DNA from: Prochilodus magdalenae
Taxonomy: Eukaryota; Chordata; Actinopteri; Characiformes; Prochilodontidae
Direction: 5' to 3'
NCBI GenBank assembly: GCA_024036415.1
Contig: JAMWET010003872.1
Coordinates: forward strand, 1 to 64,000
Length of the DNA: 64,000 nt
Part shown: positions 38,266-49,729 of the stretch, one piece after another
Layout of the letters: each line of letters begins with the position of its first letter
How positions within the stretch are numbered: position 1 is the first letter of the stretch
The notes under the pieces: generated by a model
Seen by the model: only the letters and a program-made list of their open reading frames with translations
The model's database searches: none
Told to the model about the DNA's origin: nothing
Program-made: the position numbers and the translations under genes

Positions 38266-39254
38266 TACACCATCAGGGCCTAAAATGGCATTCTTATTTG
38301 GAAATTTACTTTAGTGGGAATCACCAAAATTCCACAGTGAGCGTTTAACAGAACTACTTCTGAGGCCTGAGTGGAGTTCTTGCATGTCTCCAGAAGTCTC
38401 TGGTAATAAGTTTGGAATTCCAGGTGGAAAACCCAAAGAAGAGATGGTCCTGACAGGGCAGTTAAAACTGAATTTGCTTTGCTTGGTGAGGAAATGTCCT
38501 GGGGTAGGAAAGCCCCCTTACCTGTTAGTTATTCTCTTGGAGTTTTATGAATTTGGAGATCTTGTTGTAAGAGGACCTGTGTCTACCTAAGGCAGTGTGT
38601 CATTGTCACATACACAGCTAACAGGTTGGAGTCTCTCCCGAGTGTTCAGTCTAAATTAAATATTAATAAACCAAATGATCAGGAGGTGAGACAGATCTCC
38701 TTTAGCCGTCATAACTATGTTTGTGTCAGTTATTTAGCATATCTGTGTGGGATAAGGTGTCGATCCAGTGAAGGTAGTTCCCTCGTGTAACATGGGAATG
38801 TGTCTTGTTGTAACTCTTGAACTCAAGCTAGCATTAGCTAGTTAGCTTAGCTAGCAGGCTAGTAAAAGTGGCTCTTAAACAGTCCAGTTTAAAATAAAAG
38901 CTGTTCAGTAGCATTTTCCACTTGTAATTTGTGGATTGGAGTCTTTACTCAGAGCTGCTGCTAGTTCGGATGTTTTCTGTCCTGAGATAAGCTTTAGCGG
39001 TGCTGGCTGCGGGGCTGCTGGGGGAATACTGTGCTGAATGAAAGGACAGTTTTCTTTTCAGTCATGCATGGAACTGAACAGAAACTGTCTGGAGATTAGA
39101 TCAGACCTGTCACTTTCAGGTAGGTAACCCCTCACAAATTATGTGACTAGACTAGTACTGTTAGATGATGTTTCAGGGGAAGGTTCTACGTGACGATTAT
39201 TCCTAAATAATTTGATGAGTATGTAGTTAATCATTTAGTGCTTACTGTTGTTAC

Positions 39255-39490
39255 TGAGCGTGGCACCGTGGCATCCTCACAGCATGAAGGGCCTAGGTTT
39301 GGCTGGGGCCCCGGTGGCACCCTGTGTCTGCATCAGCCACAAAATTTTACCCTAGCTGTGAGTGTATAGGTCAATGTGTATGTCTGTGTGTCTACCCAGC
39401 AATGGACTGGTGGCCTGTCCAGTGTGTTTCCTGCCTTACGCCCATTGAATTCTAGGATAGGTTATCACTACCGTGACAGTAAGTGAGCGA
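39255..39490 (+). repeat. Fish interspersed repeat, plus copy
   Basis: Opens gagcgtggcaccgtggcatc and continues with ctcacagcatgaagggccta, then caatggactggtggcctgtc and ggataggttatcactaccgt. It is the same family as the minus copies on either side. Confidence 0.6.
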
Positions 39491-39779
39491 ATGCAGTTGT
39501 TGAGATGGCATCATAAAATCTTTATCCATGTCTTCCCCATGTGCCCAAGATAAAGAATCAGCTCCTTACAGGCCTTAGTAGCTTGGTAGCTTGAGTTAGA
39601 TGAGCTCTTAGACTGAAAAAAAAAATTCACAGCAGGAAAAATTACACAGAATGGATAATAATACTGCCACCTGACCAGCTCACCCGATAGGCCACACCCT
39701 CGGGGTCAACCAGTATTATTTCTTTAGCTGGACATAGTACCGATTGCAAACATAGCTTTAAAGTCAAGTCTATGCTGCT

Positions 39780-39960
39780 TGTTCTTCTGAGTGGGGGCGG
39801 GAACTGGAGTGCAGGAAACACCCTAACCCTAGGCCAGTCCATCACAGGGCAAACACACTGACTCATGCAAACTCATACCCGGGGAGCAATTTATCCTCTC
39901 CAAATCACCCAACTGCATGTCTCGGGACTGTGGGTGGAAAGTCGAACTCATAGAGGCAAG
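39780..39960 (-). repeat. Fish interspersed repeat, minus copy 2
   Basis: ggccagtccatcacagggca ... aactgcatgtctcgggactg ... tgggtggaaagtcgaact. It is inverted relative to the copy 0.3 kb upstream. Confidence 0.6.
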
Positions 39961-41190
39961 TTAAGAAACTTACATACCTTTCAGTGACATTAAACAGTCA
40001 GTGGGGCCTCATTCACCAACCAACGAAGAAAGTTCCAACTTACACTTCCTGAAGATTCTGACATTCCCCAGTGTTTTCTTTTTTGGGATTTGTTCTTAGG
40101 TAAGAACAGAACGTACGTACACTTAGGAGCACAGTTCTGAACTTTAAGAACCAGACATAGACCTTTTTCTGGGGACGTTTCTCTAAAACAACAAAAAAAA
40201 AAAAAGGTTAAAAAAATGATAACCTCCAAATTTATTTTGACCTAATTTGATAATTTTGTGTATCACCTGTTCACATATCATGAGAAATAGACCAAAAGAA
40301 ATTACCCAAAAAAGTCTGGTTCCATTGACTTACATTAAAAGTGTAAACTAGTTTTACTTTTAAAGTGTAAAGAAGGTTTTTCCCTCTCCTGTAAAACTTA
40401 TATCATGAAGATAGAAGGAGCCGACACAATGTAGAGATGTAGACAACTCAACATGCATGTCCTTTATGCAGCTTCATTTAGAACTGACTCAGCACCCAGA
40501 GCGCTAGGGAGGAAATATGCTCTTTAAACCTTTACCACGCCCACAGCCCTCACAGACACTACCAAACAAAGAACCCGCCCCAACTGCTCCAGCGCTCATT
40601 CAACATTTAAACATTAATATCTTCTATTTAAAAATGCAGCTGGAACTCTGTTGCATTTCTGGGCCAAATGCATTGTTGGGACCTACATACAGTTCATAAA
40701 TGCTACATGTGTTGGCACACCTCAGGGGCAGAGCAGGCCTTTCAAGTATATGGTTGCAAGTGAGAAAAGCCTAGACACAGACTAAAAATTATATAATTCC
40801 TAGAACTGTAAATGTACGGTACAAATATTACAGTCCACATCACGCAGTCATGCAGCGACAACAAGCAGTGGTTGAACATGTTCAGTGTACCAGATGTGTT
40901 CTGATTGGCTCCTGAACATGCAAGATGCATTTTATTTATTCAACAAAAAACAAAAAGGCAAATAATCTTCCAGCTCACTTAACATGTGCTAGAGGCTGGT
41001 CGGCATAGATGGCCCACTAAAGCTCTTCTGTAGGCAACATTCTGAACACGTACAAACCACTACAGCAGCAGTATGGGTCCATAAAGCATGTTTCCTCCAC
41101 ACACAGAAACCTCACTCTTACCAAACAAATATGAAGTCAGGGCTGGAGCTGCAGGCTTGGGTTAGAGTGATCAAAATGATATGACTGAAT
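39961..41190. other. Intergenic region, nothing recognised
   Basis: No domain-bearing frame or clear repeat. A sequence at 41280-41410 (taaaagctgttcctgaactt) resembles a phrase recurrent in fish repeats, but I cannot assign it. Confidence 0.4.
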
Positions 41191-41959
41191 GCAGTGAGCC
41201 ATTGGCCAGATGCATTGTTCAGCCTCATCACGTTCTTACCTTGTTCCTCTCACTGTGGATGCAAAGGCAGGTGCAGCTGGGTAAAAGCTGTTCCTGAACT
41301 TGGTGGTTCTGGCTCGGATGTTCCGGTACCTCTTTTCGGAGGGCAGAGGTTGGAACAGGGGATGGCTGGGGTGTGTGGGGTCTGAGGATATGTTGACTGC
41401 TGTCTTCAGACATCTCTTGTTGTAGAGATGTGTTATTCTTGTGTCTCTGACAAACCCGAAACTTGGTTCTACCTATCCTGTAGCACTGAAGGTGGGACAC
41501 AGAGAAAGGACGCAGGAGTGCTGGTTGGCTTTACTCAATGCTCCTTCCATCCTCTAAGTAATCCGGTAATGCTGTGGGTGGGACATTGGAGAAACTACAC
41601 TAGTGTGTTTTTTGGACTGTGGACATGCATGGGAAACATTGTAACACCATCACAACAAAGCCGTCTTTTCATTACACACGACGTAAGATCAAGATAGAAA
41701 CATCGGAACCTCATTGAATAACGCAGCCGTACGGCCTACCAACTCTGCTTCTTAACAAGCTGATTTGGTTCAGGTGCGCTTGCAGCAGGGAAATTACTCC
41801 AAGACCAGTTTAGGGAACCACTGCTCCGACACATATGACACACCCCACAACTGAACCATGAAAAGCTTGGGTGATTGACTGGATGTACACCATCACATCG
41901 AATTCACCATCATTAAGCATCTATACAATCCTCTGTATGTTTAATACTCACATCATTTC

Positions 41960-42126
41960 GCCGACCTATTATAGGTAGGCCAATGTAGTGTTAGGAGTCT
42001 TGCCCAAGGACTCTTATTGGTGTAGCACAACATAGTCACCCAGACTGGGATTTGAACCCCAGTTTCCCACATGTGGTGGTGGTTCTCTGGCGAGTAGTGG
42101 TGTTATTCCCTGAGCTACAACCAACC
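41960..42126 (-). mobile_element. tRNA-derived SINE
   Basis: The minus strand begins near ggttgtagctcagggaataa, an A-box-like tRNA start, and has a B-box-like GGTTCAAATCCC about 50 bp on (42050-42062). The body phrase is caataagagtccttgggcaa. It lacks the LINE-type tail seen in the SINE at 44233. It is a SINE, not a tRNA gene: no anticodon arm or acceptor pairing. Confidence 0.65.
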
Positions 42127-42481
42127 TCGGACAAGAACCTCCGGGACATAATTTCCTAAGAGTGGTTAAACAGAAATAGAGCAACTTTTGCTTTAAAGTC
42201 TTAGTCAGCCAAAATGTATTGAGGTGAAATGTAAGTAGTTTGAATGGAAGCGTGACTTGACCGGCCACTGTACGCCCCTTCCTTTTGTTCAGAAGGTCAA
42301 AAATGCTGTCGGTTAAGTAAAACTGTGATATGAATCCAACCTGTTATCTTCAACATGAAACTTCCTACAGATGTAGGAGGTTGTGAAAAGCCTCTATGAA
42401 GTCCCCCACCCAGCGGGACCACATTTATACCCAACCCAGCTCTGCTTTTCTCACATCTTTAACCTTTTAGATCCATCAACA

Positions 42482-43496
42482 ATGAGGCTGCAGGTAACAC
42501 TGGCACTCCTCTGCGTGCTTGTCCCAAAAGGTATGGAACTAGACTGTTTACTATGGGAAGTTCTAGATTTCCATTTAATCGGTTTATATAGTCTAGAATA
42601 TAATTAAATCAAATATAATTAGTATTTTTTAAGCTTCACATTTTTATATTAAATATTAGTTATATTTAAAATATTATTGAAATGTAATGATTGAGTGTAT
42701 TAATGAATGTCGCTGGATTGTCTTTGACTAAACTGGTGGTTTCTGTCCCTGACTTCACTGTCCCGTAGCGCTGGCACTGAAATGTTATGAGTGTACAACA
42801 GGGCCGACTGGAACATGCGTAGACCTCCAGACAGACTGTCCAGATCAGTGTGCCAGCTTCACCACCCTTGTGAGCACAAGTAAGAATGAGCTCTGTAGAA
42901 AACGGTGAGGTTGAGTCAGAAACGTCCTCATTCACTCATGTGCTGTATTCACTAGATGGTGCACAACAGCAGTCAAGTGCGAAGGTTTGTGCAACATCAG
43001 CTCAGTGTGTCAACGGGAGCGCCAACCTAGGAACTACTAAAGTGACTGTCAACTCTCAATGCTGCAGCACGGCCCTCTGCAACACCCAGATAATGTCAGG
43101 TACACGTTAAAGCTTGGAGTGCTGAATAAAGAACATTGGAACTCTTACAGGTACCGCAGAGAAGGTGGTGTTGAAGGTGATGTTAAAGATCTTCTGTTGT
43201 TTCTGTCTGCTAAGCTTTGCCATTTGGATCTGCGAATGGAAAGACGTGTTACGCCTGTACTAATAACAACTGCACAGGAACCGTGGCCTGCGAGGGAGAC
43301 GCAGATCAGTGCTTCAATGCTACAGGTGAAAATGCTCTCTCGGCTGTAAAGCTGTGATTTTGTGGCCAACAGTGAGACTGAGGACATGTTCTTATTGTGT
43401 CTATGCAACGCAAACGATGCTAGTAAGAGCAAATTTGTGTTATCGGGCAGTGAATTCTCTATTATCTAGCACTTATTTTAAAAGATTTTGAAAAGA

Positions 43497-43579
<83 letters not shown>

Positions 43580-45013
43580 TAGAGGTAGGTATAATAACTT
43601 TATTTATTATTAAAAAATAGGCAAAATCCTTTATTATAAGATTAGAATGATTTGGACAGTTTGTCATGCTTTTTATAATAAACTTAATATTTCTATTTTG
43701 TTTCTACATTGCATTTCAATAGGCTTGCCCATGAACCATATTGTCCTACTAGTCCGGGTTCCTTTAAGAACAGGGATGGTTAGCGCAGTGCTTTCTGGGT
43801 CAGTAAAGGGAACTGTGCTTAAATTTAACATAAACATTATTGACCTTTATTGATTTTATCAAGCACGCTCAATATGTTAAGGTGGGGGTCTGGTTGTATG
43901 TCATGGTTAATGAGGTGCCCAACTGTGTTTTTAAAAGCAACACTGGAAAGACATGGTTGTATTTCCTTAGCTAAGGCGTTCTGTTTGACTGTCCTGCGTT
44001 ATGCCTTCAAAAAGAAGCGATACATGCTCCTTATAATGTCAGGGTCAATGGGTAAAGCTAAACAGCTGTAAGATCACAAAAACAGTTCATTTAAAGTGGG
44101 CTGTTTATACTGCGTGTTTTCTATACAGTGACTGTGTGGACTGTGAACTAAATTGAACTGAGTAAGAAATGTTTGAATTAACATCACTCAAAAGAAAAAA
44201 AAATAATGAAAAAGAGTAATGGATTTGTTCAGATTACATTTACATTTAAGGCATTTAGCAGACGCTCTTATCCAGAGCGACTTAAACTTACAGATTAGTG
44301 GATCAATGGATTTAACATGAATTTCTCAGACCTTTATGGATGTCTTCATGCATTGTCCTCACATACACAGACTCAAAGAGAGGATAAAGACTGGTTATCT
44401 CAGCAAAAGTTTTGCTGAAATGGTAGGTTATGTTGGATGTTTATGTAGCTAAATGACAAAAATAGCCAGCCAGATTCGAACCTGCATTTAACATGCAGCG
44501 CTTGGCCCCTGCTCCAGCTAATAAGGAACTTCAGGTGTGGCAGTTTGCGGCTGGTACCAGGTCTTGGTTACGTACTACATGATAGCTTGGTTCATGATAC
44601 AGACCTTTTAAAGTGAAAACAAAGGGAAAAGTTTTAAGGGAAAGATTGCAAATGTAAATTATCCTTTTGCACTTTTTATCCCGATTTTAACTTCTTTCTC
44701 TCCTACATCTACAGGCACAAATAGCACTGGTGCTCAAGTGACTGCAAAAGGATGTGCGACCAAAAGTGCCTGTACTACAGGTTCATTGGTCATGCTGGTA
44801 GCTGGAATCAATGGAACCATGAGCTGCTGTAGTGGGAGCCTGTGTAACGGTGCGGCAGGTGCTAGTAGCAGCAGCGGAAGTGTTACTGCCAGCGGGACAA
44901 GTGTTACTGCAGCAACTAAAACCAGCGCTGCAGGAGTTAATAACAGTGCTGCCGGTGTCAGTCTGAGTCTCCTCATCATGCTGGTCCCTTTGATCTCCTC
45001 CTTCTTCCTCTGA
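42482..45013 (+). CDS. Two-domain Ly6/uPAR-like GPI-anchored protein
   Basis: Five exons: 42482-42530, 42769-42879, 42956-43099, 43215-43325 and 44715-45013, all GT-AG and joined in phase 1, giving 237 codons plus stop. A signal peptide (MRLQVTLALLCVLVP) is followed by two LU (three-finger) domains. Domain 1 starts LKCYECTTG and ends CCSTALCN; domain 2 starts KTCYACTNNNC and ends CCSGSLCN. Both have the closing CC....CN typical of the fold. A Ser/Thr/Ala-rich stalk and a hydrophobic C-terminus (VSLSLLIMLVPLISSFFL) predict a GPI anchor at the cell surface. The paired exons (one LU domain from exons 2-3, one from 4-5) match the uPAR/CD177-like layout. The ligand is unknown. AATAAA occurs at 45142. 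It is the only non-TRIM gene recognised in the window. Confidence 0.88.
43503..43578. repeat. (AT)n microsatellite in Ly6 gene intron 4
   Basis: About 76 bases of AT dinucleotides with one CA interruption near the end. Confidence 0.9.
44233..44525 (-). mobile_element. tRNA-headed SINE with an L2-type tail
   Basis: On the minus strand there is a tRNA-like head (tagctggagcagggg), an exact B box GGTTCGAATC (44473-44482), a short body, and a tail (gtcgctctggataagagcgt, ctgctaaatg, taaatgtaaatgt) that matches the 3' end of the L2 LINE at 2213-2262 almost base for base. It sits in intron 4 of the Ly6 gene. Confidence 0.7.
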
Positions 45014-45149
45014 ACTCTGAAGCTCAAACATCTGTTCACCATCTTCTGAGACTAGCCGAAGTGTGTATGTATTACTAGATGACTAAATGGAGATTCTGAA
45101 TGTTGATCTCATAATGACGGTCTCTGTAACCAAACAACTTGAATAAAGA

Positions 45150-45900
45150 GTGAGGAGGGAGAGGGGAGGAGTCTGTTTCTATGGACTGTTCTGTTGAATG
45201 GTCCAAACTGCTGTCTACCAGTTTTAGATTGTTATAGGTATTAGTGATCTACATAAACACAATTAATAATGATACACAAAGGTACCACTGAAAGGATGAA
45301 GGGTTACTGTTTTATTTCCAAATTCTGATTCAGAAGTTTTGAAGTTGGGCTGGTGGATGATGAATTCTGTTTCATCATTTCAAGGCATTATTTTAAAAAA
45401 TAAAACAAGCAGATGAAATAAGCAATGAAAAAAGAGGCAAATCTCTCAATTACCAGCTTTACTGCTCAGAAAGGGATTCGAGGAGTTGGTTGCAGACCAC
45501 AGTAACATCATATAAGACTGTAATATTACTACACTATGAACCTCTGTGTTTAACAGTACATATTACACAGTACACATATGTACACAGTAAATATTAATAC
45601 TCTGGAATTCAAACTTCATGTAACTACTGATTTTGTTAACTAGAAGTCAAATTTGACATTGTGTCATTTCTTTCTATGTATTTTCATGAGTTTAAAAAAA
45701 AAACAAGATAAACTTTTCTCGTCATGTTTTCATTAAACTGCTTATTTATTTTATGGAAGTCAATTCATGCCAGCTACAGAAGAAAAAAGATCTAAACACA
45801 TTGTCTCAAATTCTCAAACATGACTTATTCGACTTTATATGATCCTTTTGAAACTATTTTTTATTTTGATAGCAGTTTAGTATTGGTGAAAATGAGTCAT
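45150..45900. other. Intergenic region after the Ly6 gene
   Basis: AT-rich, with no reading frame or repeat that I recognise. Confidence 0.5.
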
Positions 45901-45904
45901 TGTT

Positions 45905-47690
45905 TTGGAATAAATTTTCAATATACAGTATATTGAAAAAGGAGTTAGGATAATTTAATACGATGGGTACTGAACATTTACCTGTTTGGTCCAGACTTTA
46001 TAGTTTGTACTGAACCAAAATAGTAGGTGTGACTGGTGCCACAGGACATGCACTTTCTCTTCAGTTTTTTTTAGCGTTTAGTTGTTAGTTATTTTTTGTT
46101 AGAGGTTTAGACATTTTAGTTGTTATTTAGTTTTTGTTAATGGTTTAACTATTTTTTAGTTGCTGTTTAAATTTTACTTGTGGTTTAAGTATTTTAGTTG
46201 TTAGTTCTTTAGGTTTGGTTGGTGGTTTAGTTAGTTTAGGTGTTAGTTCTTTAGTTTTTAGTCTTTTTTGTTCATGGTTTGTTAGAGGTTTTTTTTACAG
46301 ATTTTTTTTATTTTAATTGTTTTTTCTTCTTTAGTTTTTGTTAGTGGTTTAGTTATGTTAGTTTAGTTCTTTAGTTTTTGTTAGAGGTTTAGTTATTTTA
46401 GTTGTTAGTTCTTTTGTTTTTGTTAGTGGTTTAGTTAGTTTAGTTGTTAGTTCTTAAGTATTTGTTAGTCTGATTCAGTTGCTTAAATAGTTTTTACTGT
46501 TTTCTTTAAGTAGTAGTTATTTTAGTTGTGAGATTTTTCCTTAGCTTTTCCTAGTGGTTTAATTATTTTAGTTGTTAACTAATTTTATTTCATTTTCGTT
46601 AGCGGTTACATTATTTTAGTTGTTAGCTGTTGTTGTAGTGTTTTTTTTATTTTATTTTGAATATAAAGTATATTAAAAAAGGGGTTAGGATAATTGAATA
46701 TGATGGGTACTGAACATTTACCTGTTTGGTCCAGACTTTATAGTTTGTTCCAAACCAAAATAGTAGGTGTGACTGGTGCCACAGGACCTGCACTTTCTCT
46801 TCAGTTTTTCTTAGCGGTGTAGTTGTTAGCTAGTTTTTGTTAGTGGTTTAGTTATTTTAGTTGTTATTTCGTTTTTGTTAATGGTTTAATTATTTTTTAG
46901 TTGTTGTTTAAATTTTGCTTGTGGTTTAGGTATTTTAGTTGTTAGTTCTTTAGTTTTTGTTAGTGGTTTAGTTATTTTAGTTGTTAGTTCTTTAGTTTTT
47001 GTTAGTGGTTTAGTTAGTTTAGTTGTTAGTTCTTTAGTTTTTGTTAGTGGTTTAGTTATGTTAGTTTAGTTCTTTAGTTTTTGTTCGTGGTTTAGTTATT
47101 TTAGTTGTTAGTTGTTTAGTTATTGTTAGTGGTTTAGTAATTTTAGGTGTTGGTTCTTTAGTTTTTAGTCTTTTCTTTGTTAGAGTTTTTTTTTAAAGAT
47201 TTTAATTGTTTCTTCTTCTTTAGTTTTTGTTAGAGGTTTAGTAATTTTAGTTGTTAGCTCTTTAGTTTTTGTTAGTGGTTTAGTTATTTTAGTTGTTAGT
47301 TCTTTAGCTTTTGTTAGTGGTTTAGTTATTTTAGTTGTTAGTTCTTTAGTTTTTGTTAGTGGTTTAGTTATTTTAGTTGTTAGTTCTTTAGTTTTTGTTA
47401 GTGGTTTAGTTATCTTAGTTGTTAGTTCTTTAGTTTTTGTCTTTTTTGTTCGTTTGTTACATTTTTTTTTTACAGATTTTTATGTTAATTGTTTCTTCTT
47501 TAGTTTTTGTTTATGGTTCAGTTGCTTTAATAGTTTTTACTGTTTTCTTTAAGTAGTAGTTATTTTAGGTCTTAGCTTAGCTTTTCCTAGTGGTTTAATC
47601 ATTTTAGTTGTTAACTAATTTTATTTCATTTTCGTTAGCGGTTACATTATTTTAGTTGTTAGCTGTTGTTGTAGTGTTTTTCTCTTTAAA
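45905..47690. repeat. T-rich 42-bp minisatellite within a larger two-copy repeat
   Basis: The unit is about 42 bp, built from tttagttattttagttgtta and gttctttagtttttgttagt, repeated with variation and almost free of C on the plus strand. A 160-bp non-repetitive block (gggtactgaacatttacctg, tggtgccacagga) precedes the array twice, at 45915 and 46675, and each array ends in the same closing block (ttttcgttagcggttacatt). The whole is therefore a two-copy higher-order repeat of roughly 0.75 and 1.0 kb. Confidence 0.85.
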
Positions 47691-47939
47691 CCCCCTATAC
47701 CCATTTCATACAGCTTTTTCCCGTGCTCTATAGTTTTATCTTAATTTCTATTAAACAGTTTAAATGCTTTAAAGGCTTTTTGTAAAAAAGATGAAAGTTC
47801 CTGATAAAAGAGGGCTTGCCAAGACTTGCCAACATTCTGAAAATGCCACTGTTAGATTATTAGAAAAAACTTTGTGTGACTGGGTTTATCTTATCTTTAA
47901 ATGGGTGTGTAAAATATCTATATTTCTCTTAACACAATC

Positions 47940-48625
47940 ATGCTGACCTCACTCAACAAACACATTAATTCCCAGCATCTAAAAGTCTGCAGTCGCATCA
48001 CGGCATGTATGGCTGACATCTCTTCATGGATGACAGCTCACCACCTAAAACTTAATCCCTGCAAGACCGAGCTGATATTCGTCCTCCTCACCCAAGTTCA
48101 CTCACGTTATTCCATATAACAATTTGATGCATCCCTATAAATACAAGAATGGACCAGCCCTTCTCTACCAAACAGCAATGCTCAGGAGACAGTCTGTACT
48201 TTGAGCCTTTTGAGTTTCAAATACAGTTTAAGATTCACTTCCACTGCCTGTCTGAATGGCAGAGCTCTGATCTAAGAGTATATTGACATGCTTTAAGTTT
48301 ATATTTGAATTTATCTTCTCTCTGGGAATGAGAACTGGCTAGGTATTGCCAGGTATTGTATTACGCTGTATTGAACTCTGTATTCATCTCTATAGGTATG
48401 AGAACTGACTGGGTACTGCTAAGTATTGCACTTACCCTTTATTTTTACTTTCTAGGTGTGAACACTTGCCCTTGTTCAGGTAGCGTCTAAGTTCAAAGAG
48501 GACTTTGCACTCCTAACCTAGTAACCTATTTGTACTAGCTGGGACGTTCTCTGACAGAACACAAAGCACTTTTGTAAGTTGTTCTGGATAAGAGTGGCTG
48601 CTAGATTCTACAAATGTAAATATGA
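47940..48625 (+). mobile_element. L2-like LINE relic
   Basis: The frame starting at 48009 reads MADISSWMTAHHLKLNPCKT and continues ELIF, a hallmark of L2 reverse transcriptase. Later pieces include a degraded nucleotide match to the AYKAKNGPA region (atacaagaatggaccagccc). The 3' tail is gtaagttgttctggataaga, tgctag and acaaatgtaaat at 48556-48620. Frames are broken. Confidence 0.7.
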
Positions 48626-48885
48626 ATGTGAAGTCAGTGCCATTTGTGCCTTGCATCCCATAACACAGCATTTCATTTTGTCACCAGTTCTACTTCATAC
48701 TGAGAGCTCATTCTTCAGTTCAGTTAATGAACTGCTGCCATCTAGTGTGGAAAGCACACAGGTAGAATAGTGCATGTGACTGACTCCTCCTTTATTAAAG
48801 CTCTTCCTTCTCTACACCTCCTCTACCTGTTAGATGTAGGTAAGTGAATCTTAGAATCTCTCACTGACCTTCACTCACTTCACTC

Positions 48886-49041
48886 AGAGACTCCAGTGAG
48901 AAGCTTTTAAACAGGGACTGTATGTGTTTGTTTCTTGATGTGTGATTTCTGAAAGGAGCTAAACACACTCAGTGGGATAAAGAGCTACGGTGACTGATTC
49001 TCTACTGGGCTGCTCTGATCATTACAGACGTCCTGAAAGAG
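48886..49041 (+). promoter_or_regulatory. Conserved TRIM leader, copy F
   Basis: The shared leader with the 7-codon upstream ORF at 48922-48945. It is preceded by the ctccttctctacacctcctc tract that also precedes the C, G and H copies. Confidence 0.45.
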
Positions 49042-49102
49042 ACAGTGGAGTTTGGACTGAAGAAGCAGTTAAAGAGTAACACCCCAGCAGCAGTTGGAGG
49101 AA

Positions 49103-49674
49103 ATGGCTGCTATAAACCCTTTTTCAGAAGAAGATCTTTCATGTCCTGTGTGCCGTGAGATCTTTAGAGATCCTTTTCTACTGTCTTGCAACCACAGTGT
49201 GTGTAAATCCTGTCTGCAGAAGTTGTGGAAATCTAAGAAACTGTTTCGAAACTGTCCGGTTTGCAGAAGAAGATCCATTAAAGAAGCTGTCGAGAACTTT
49301 GCACTGAAGAACGTCTGCGAGGCTTTTCTAGAGAGCAGGAGGCGGAGATCTTCAGCAGGGTCTATGGTACTCTGTGGTCTGCACAAAGAGGAACTCAATC
49401 TCTTCTGTTTGGAGGATCAGCAGCCCGTGTGTGTGATGTGCCAGACGTCAAAAACACATAAAAGTCACACCTGCTGTCCAGTAGATGGTGCTGTGGCAGA
49501 GTTCAAGGTAGGAAACGCATTCTAGTTCTTTATTCCCCAAATTGGAGCAAAACAGAAAACACATAAGCAGTTTGTCACATGAGTAACAGCCTATTTCATT
49601 ACACCTGTTAGACTAGTTGAAGTCTGATGTGTGGGTGTGGTTTCTGAATACAAGTGTGGATGAACATTAAATAT

Positions 49675-49729
<55 letters not shown>

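Noticed and set aside
41960..42126. Possible tRNA gene on the minus strand
   Set aside because: A-box and B-box-like motifs are present, but no cloverleaf closes. It fits a tRNA-derived SINE.
45905..47690. Possible CRISPR-like array
   Set aside because: Repeats are contiguous and degenerate with no distinct spacers, and the genome is eukaryotic. It is a minisatellite.
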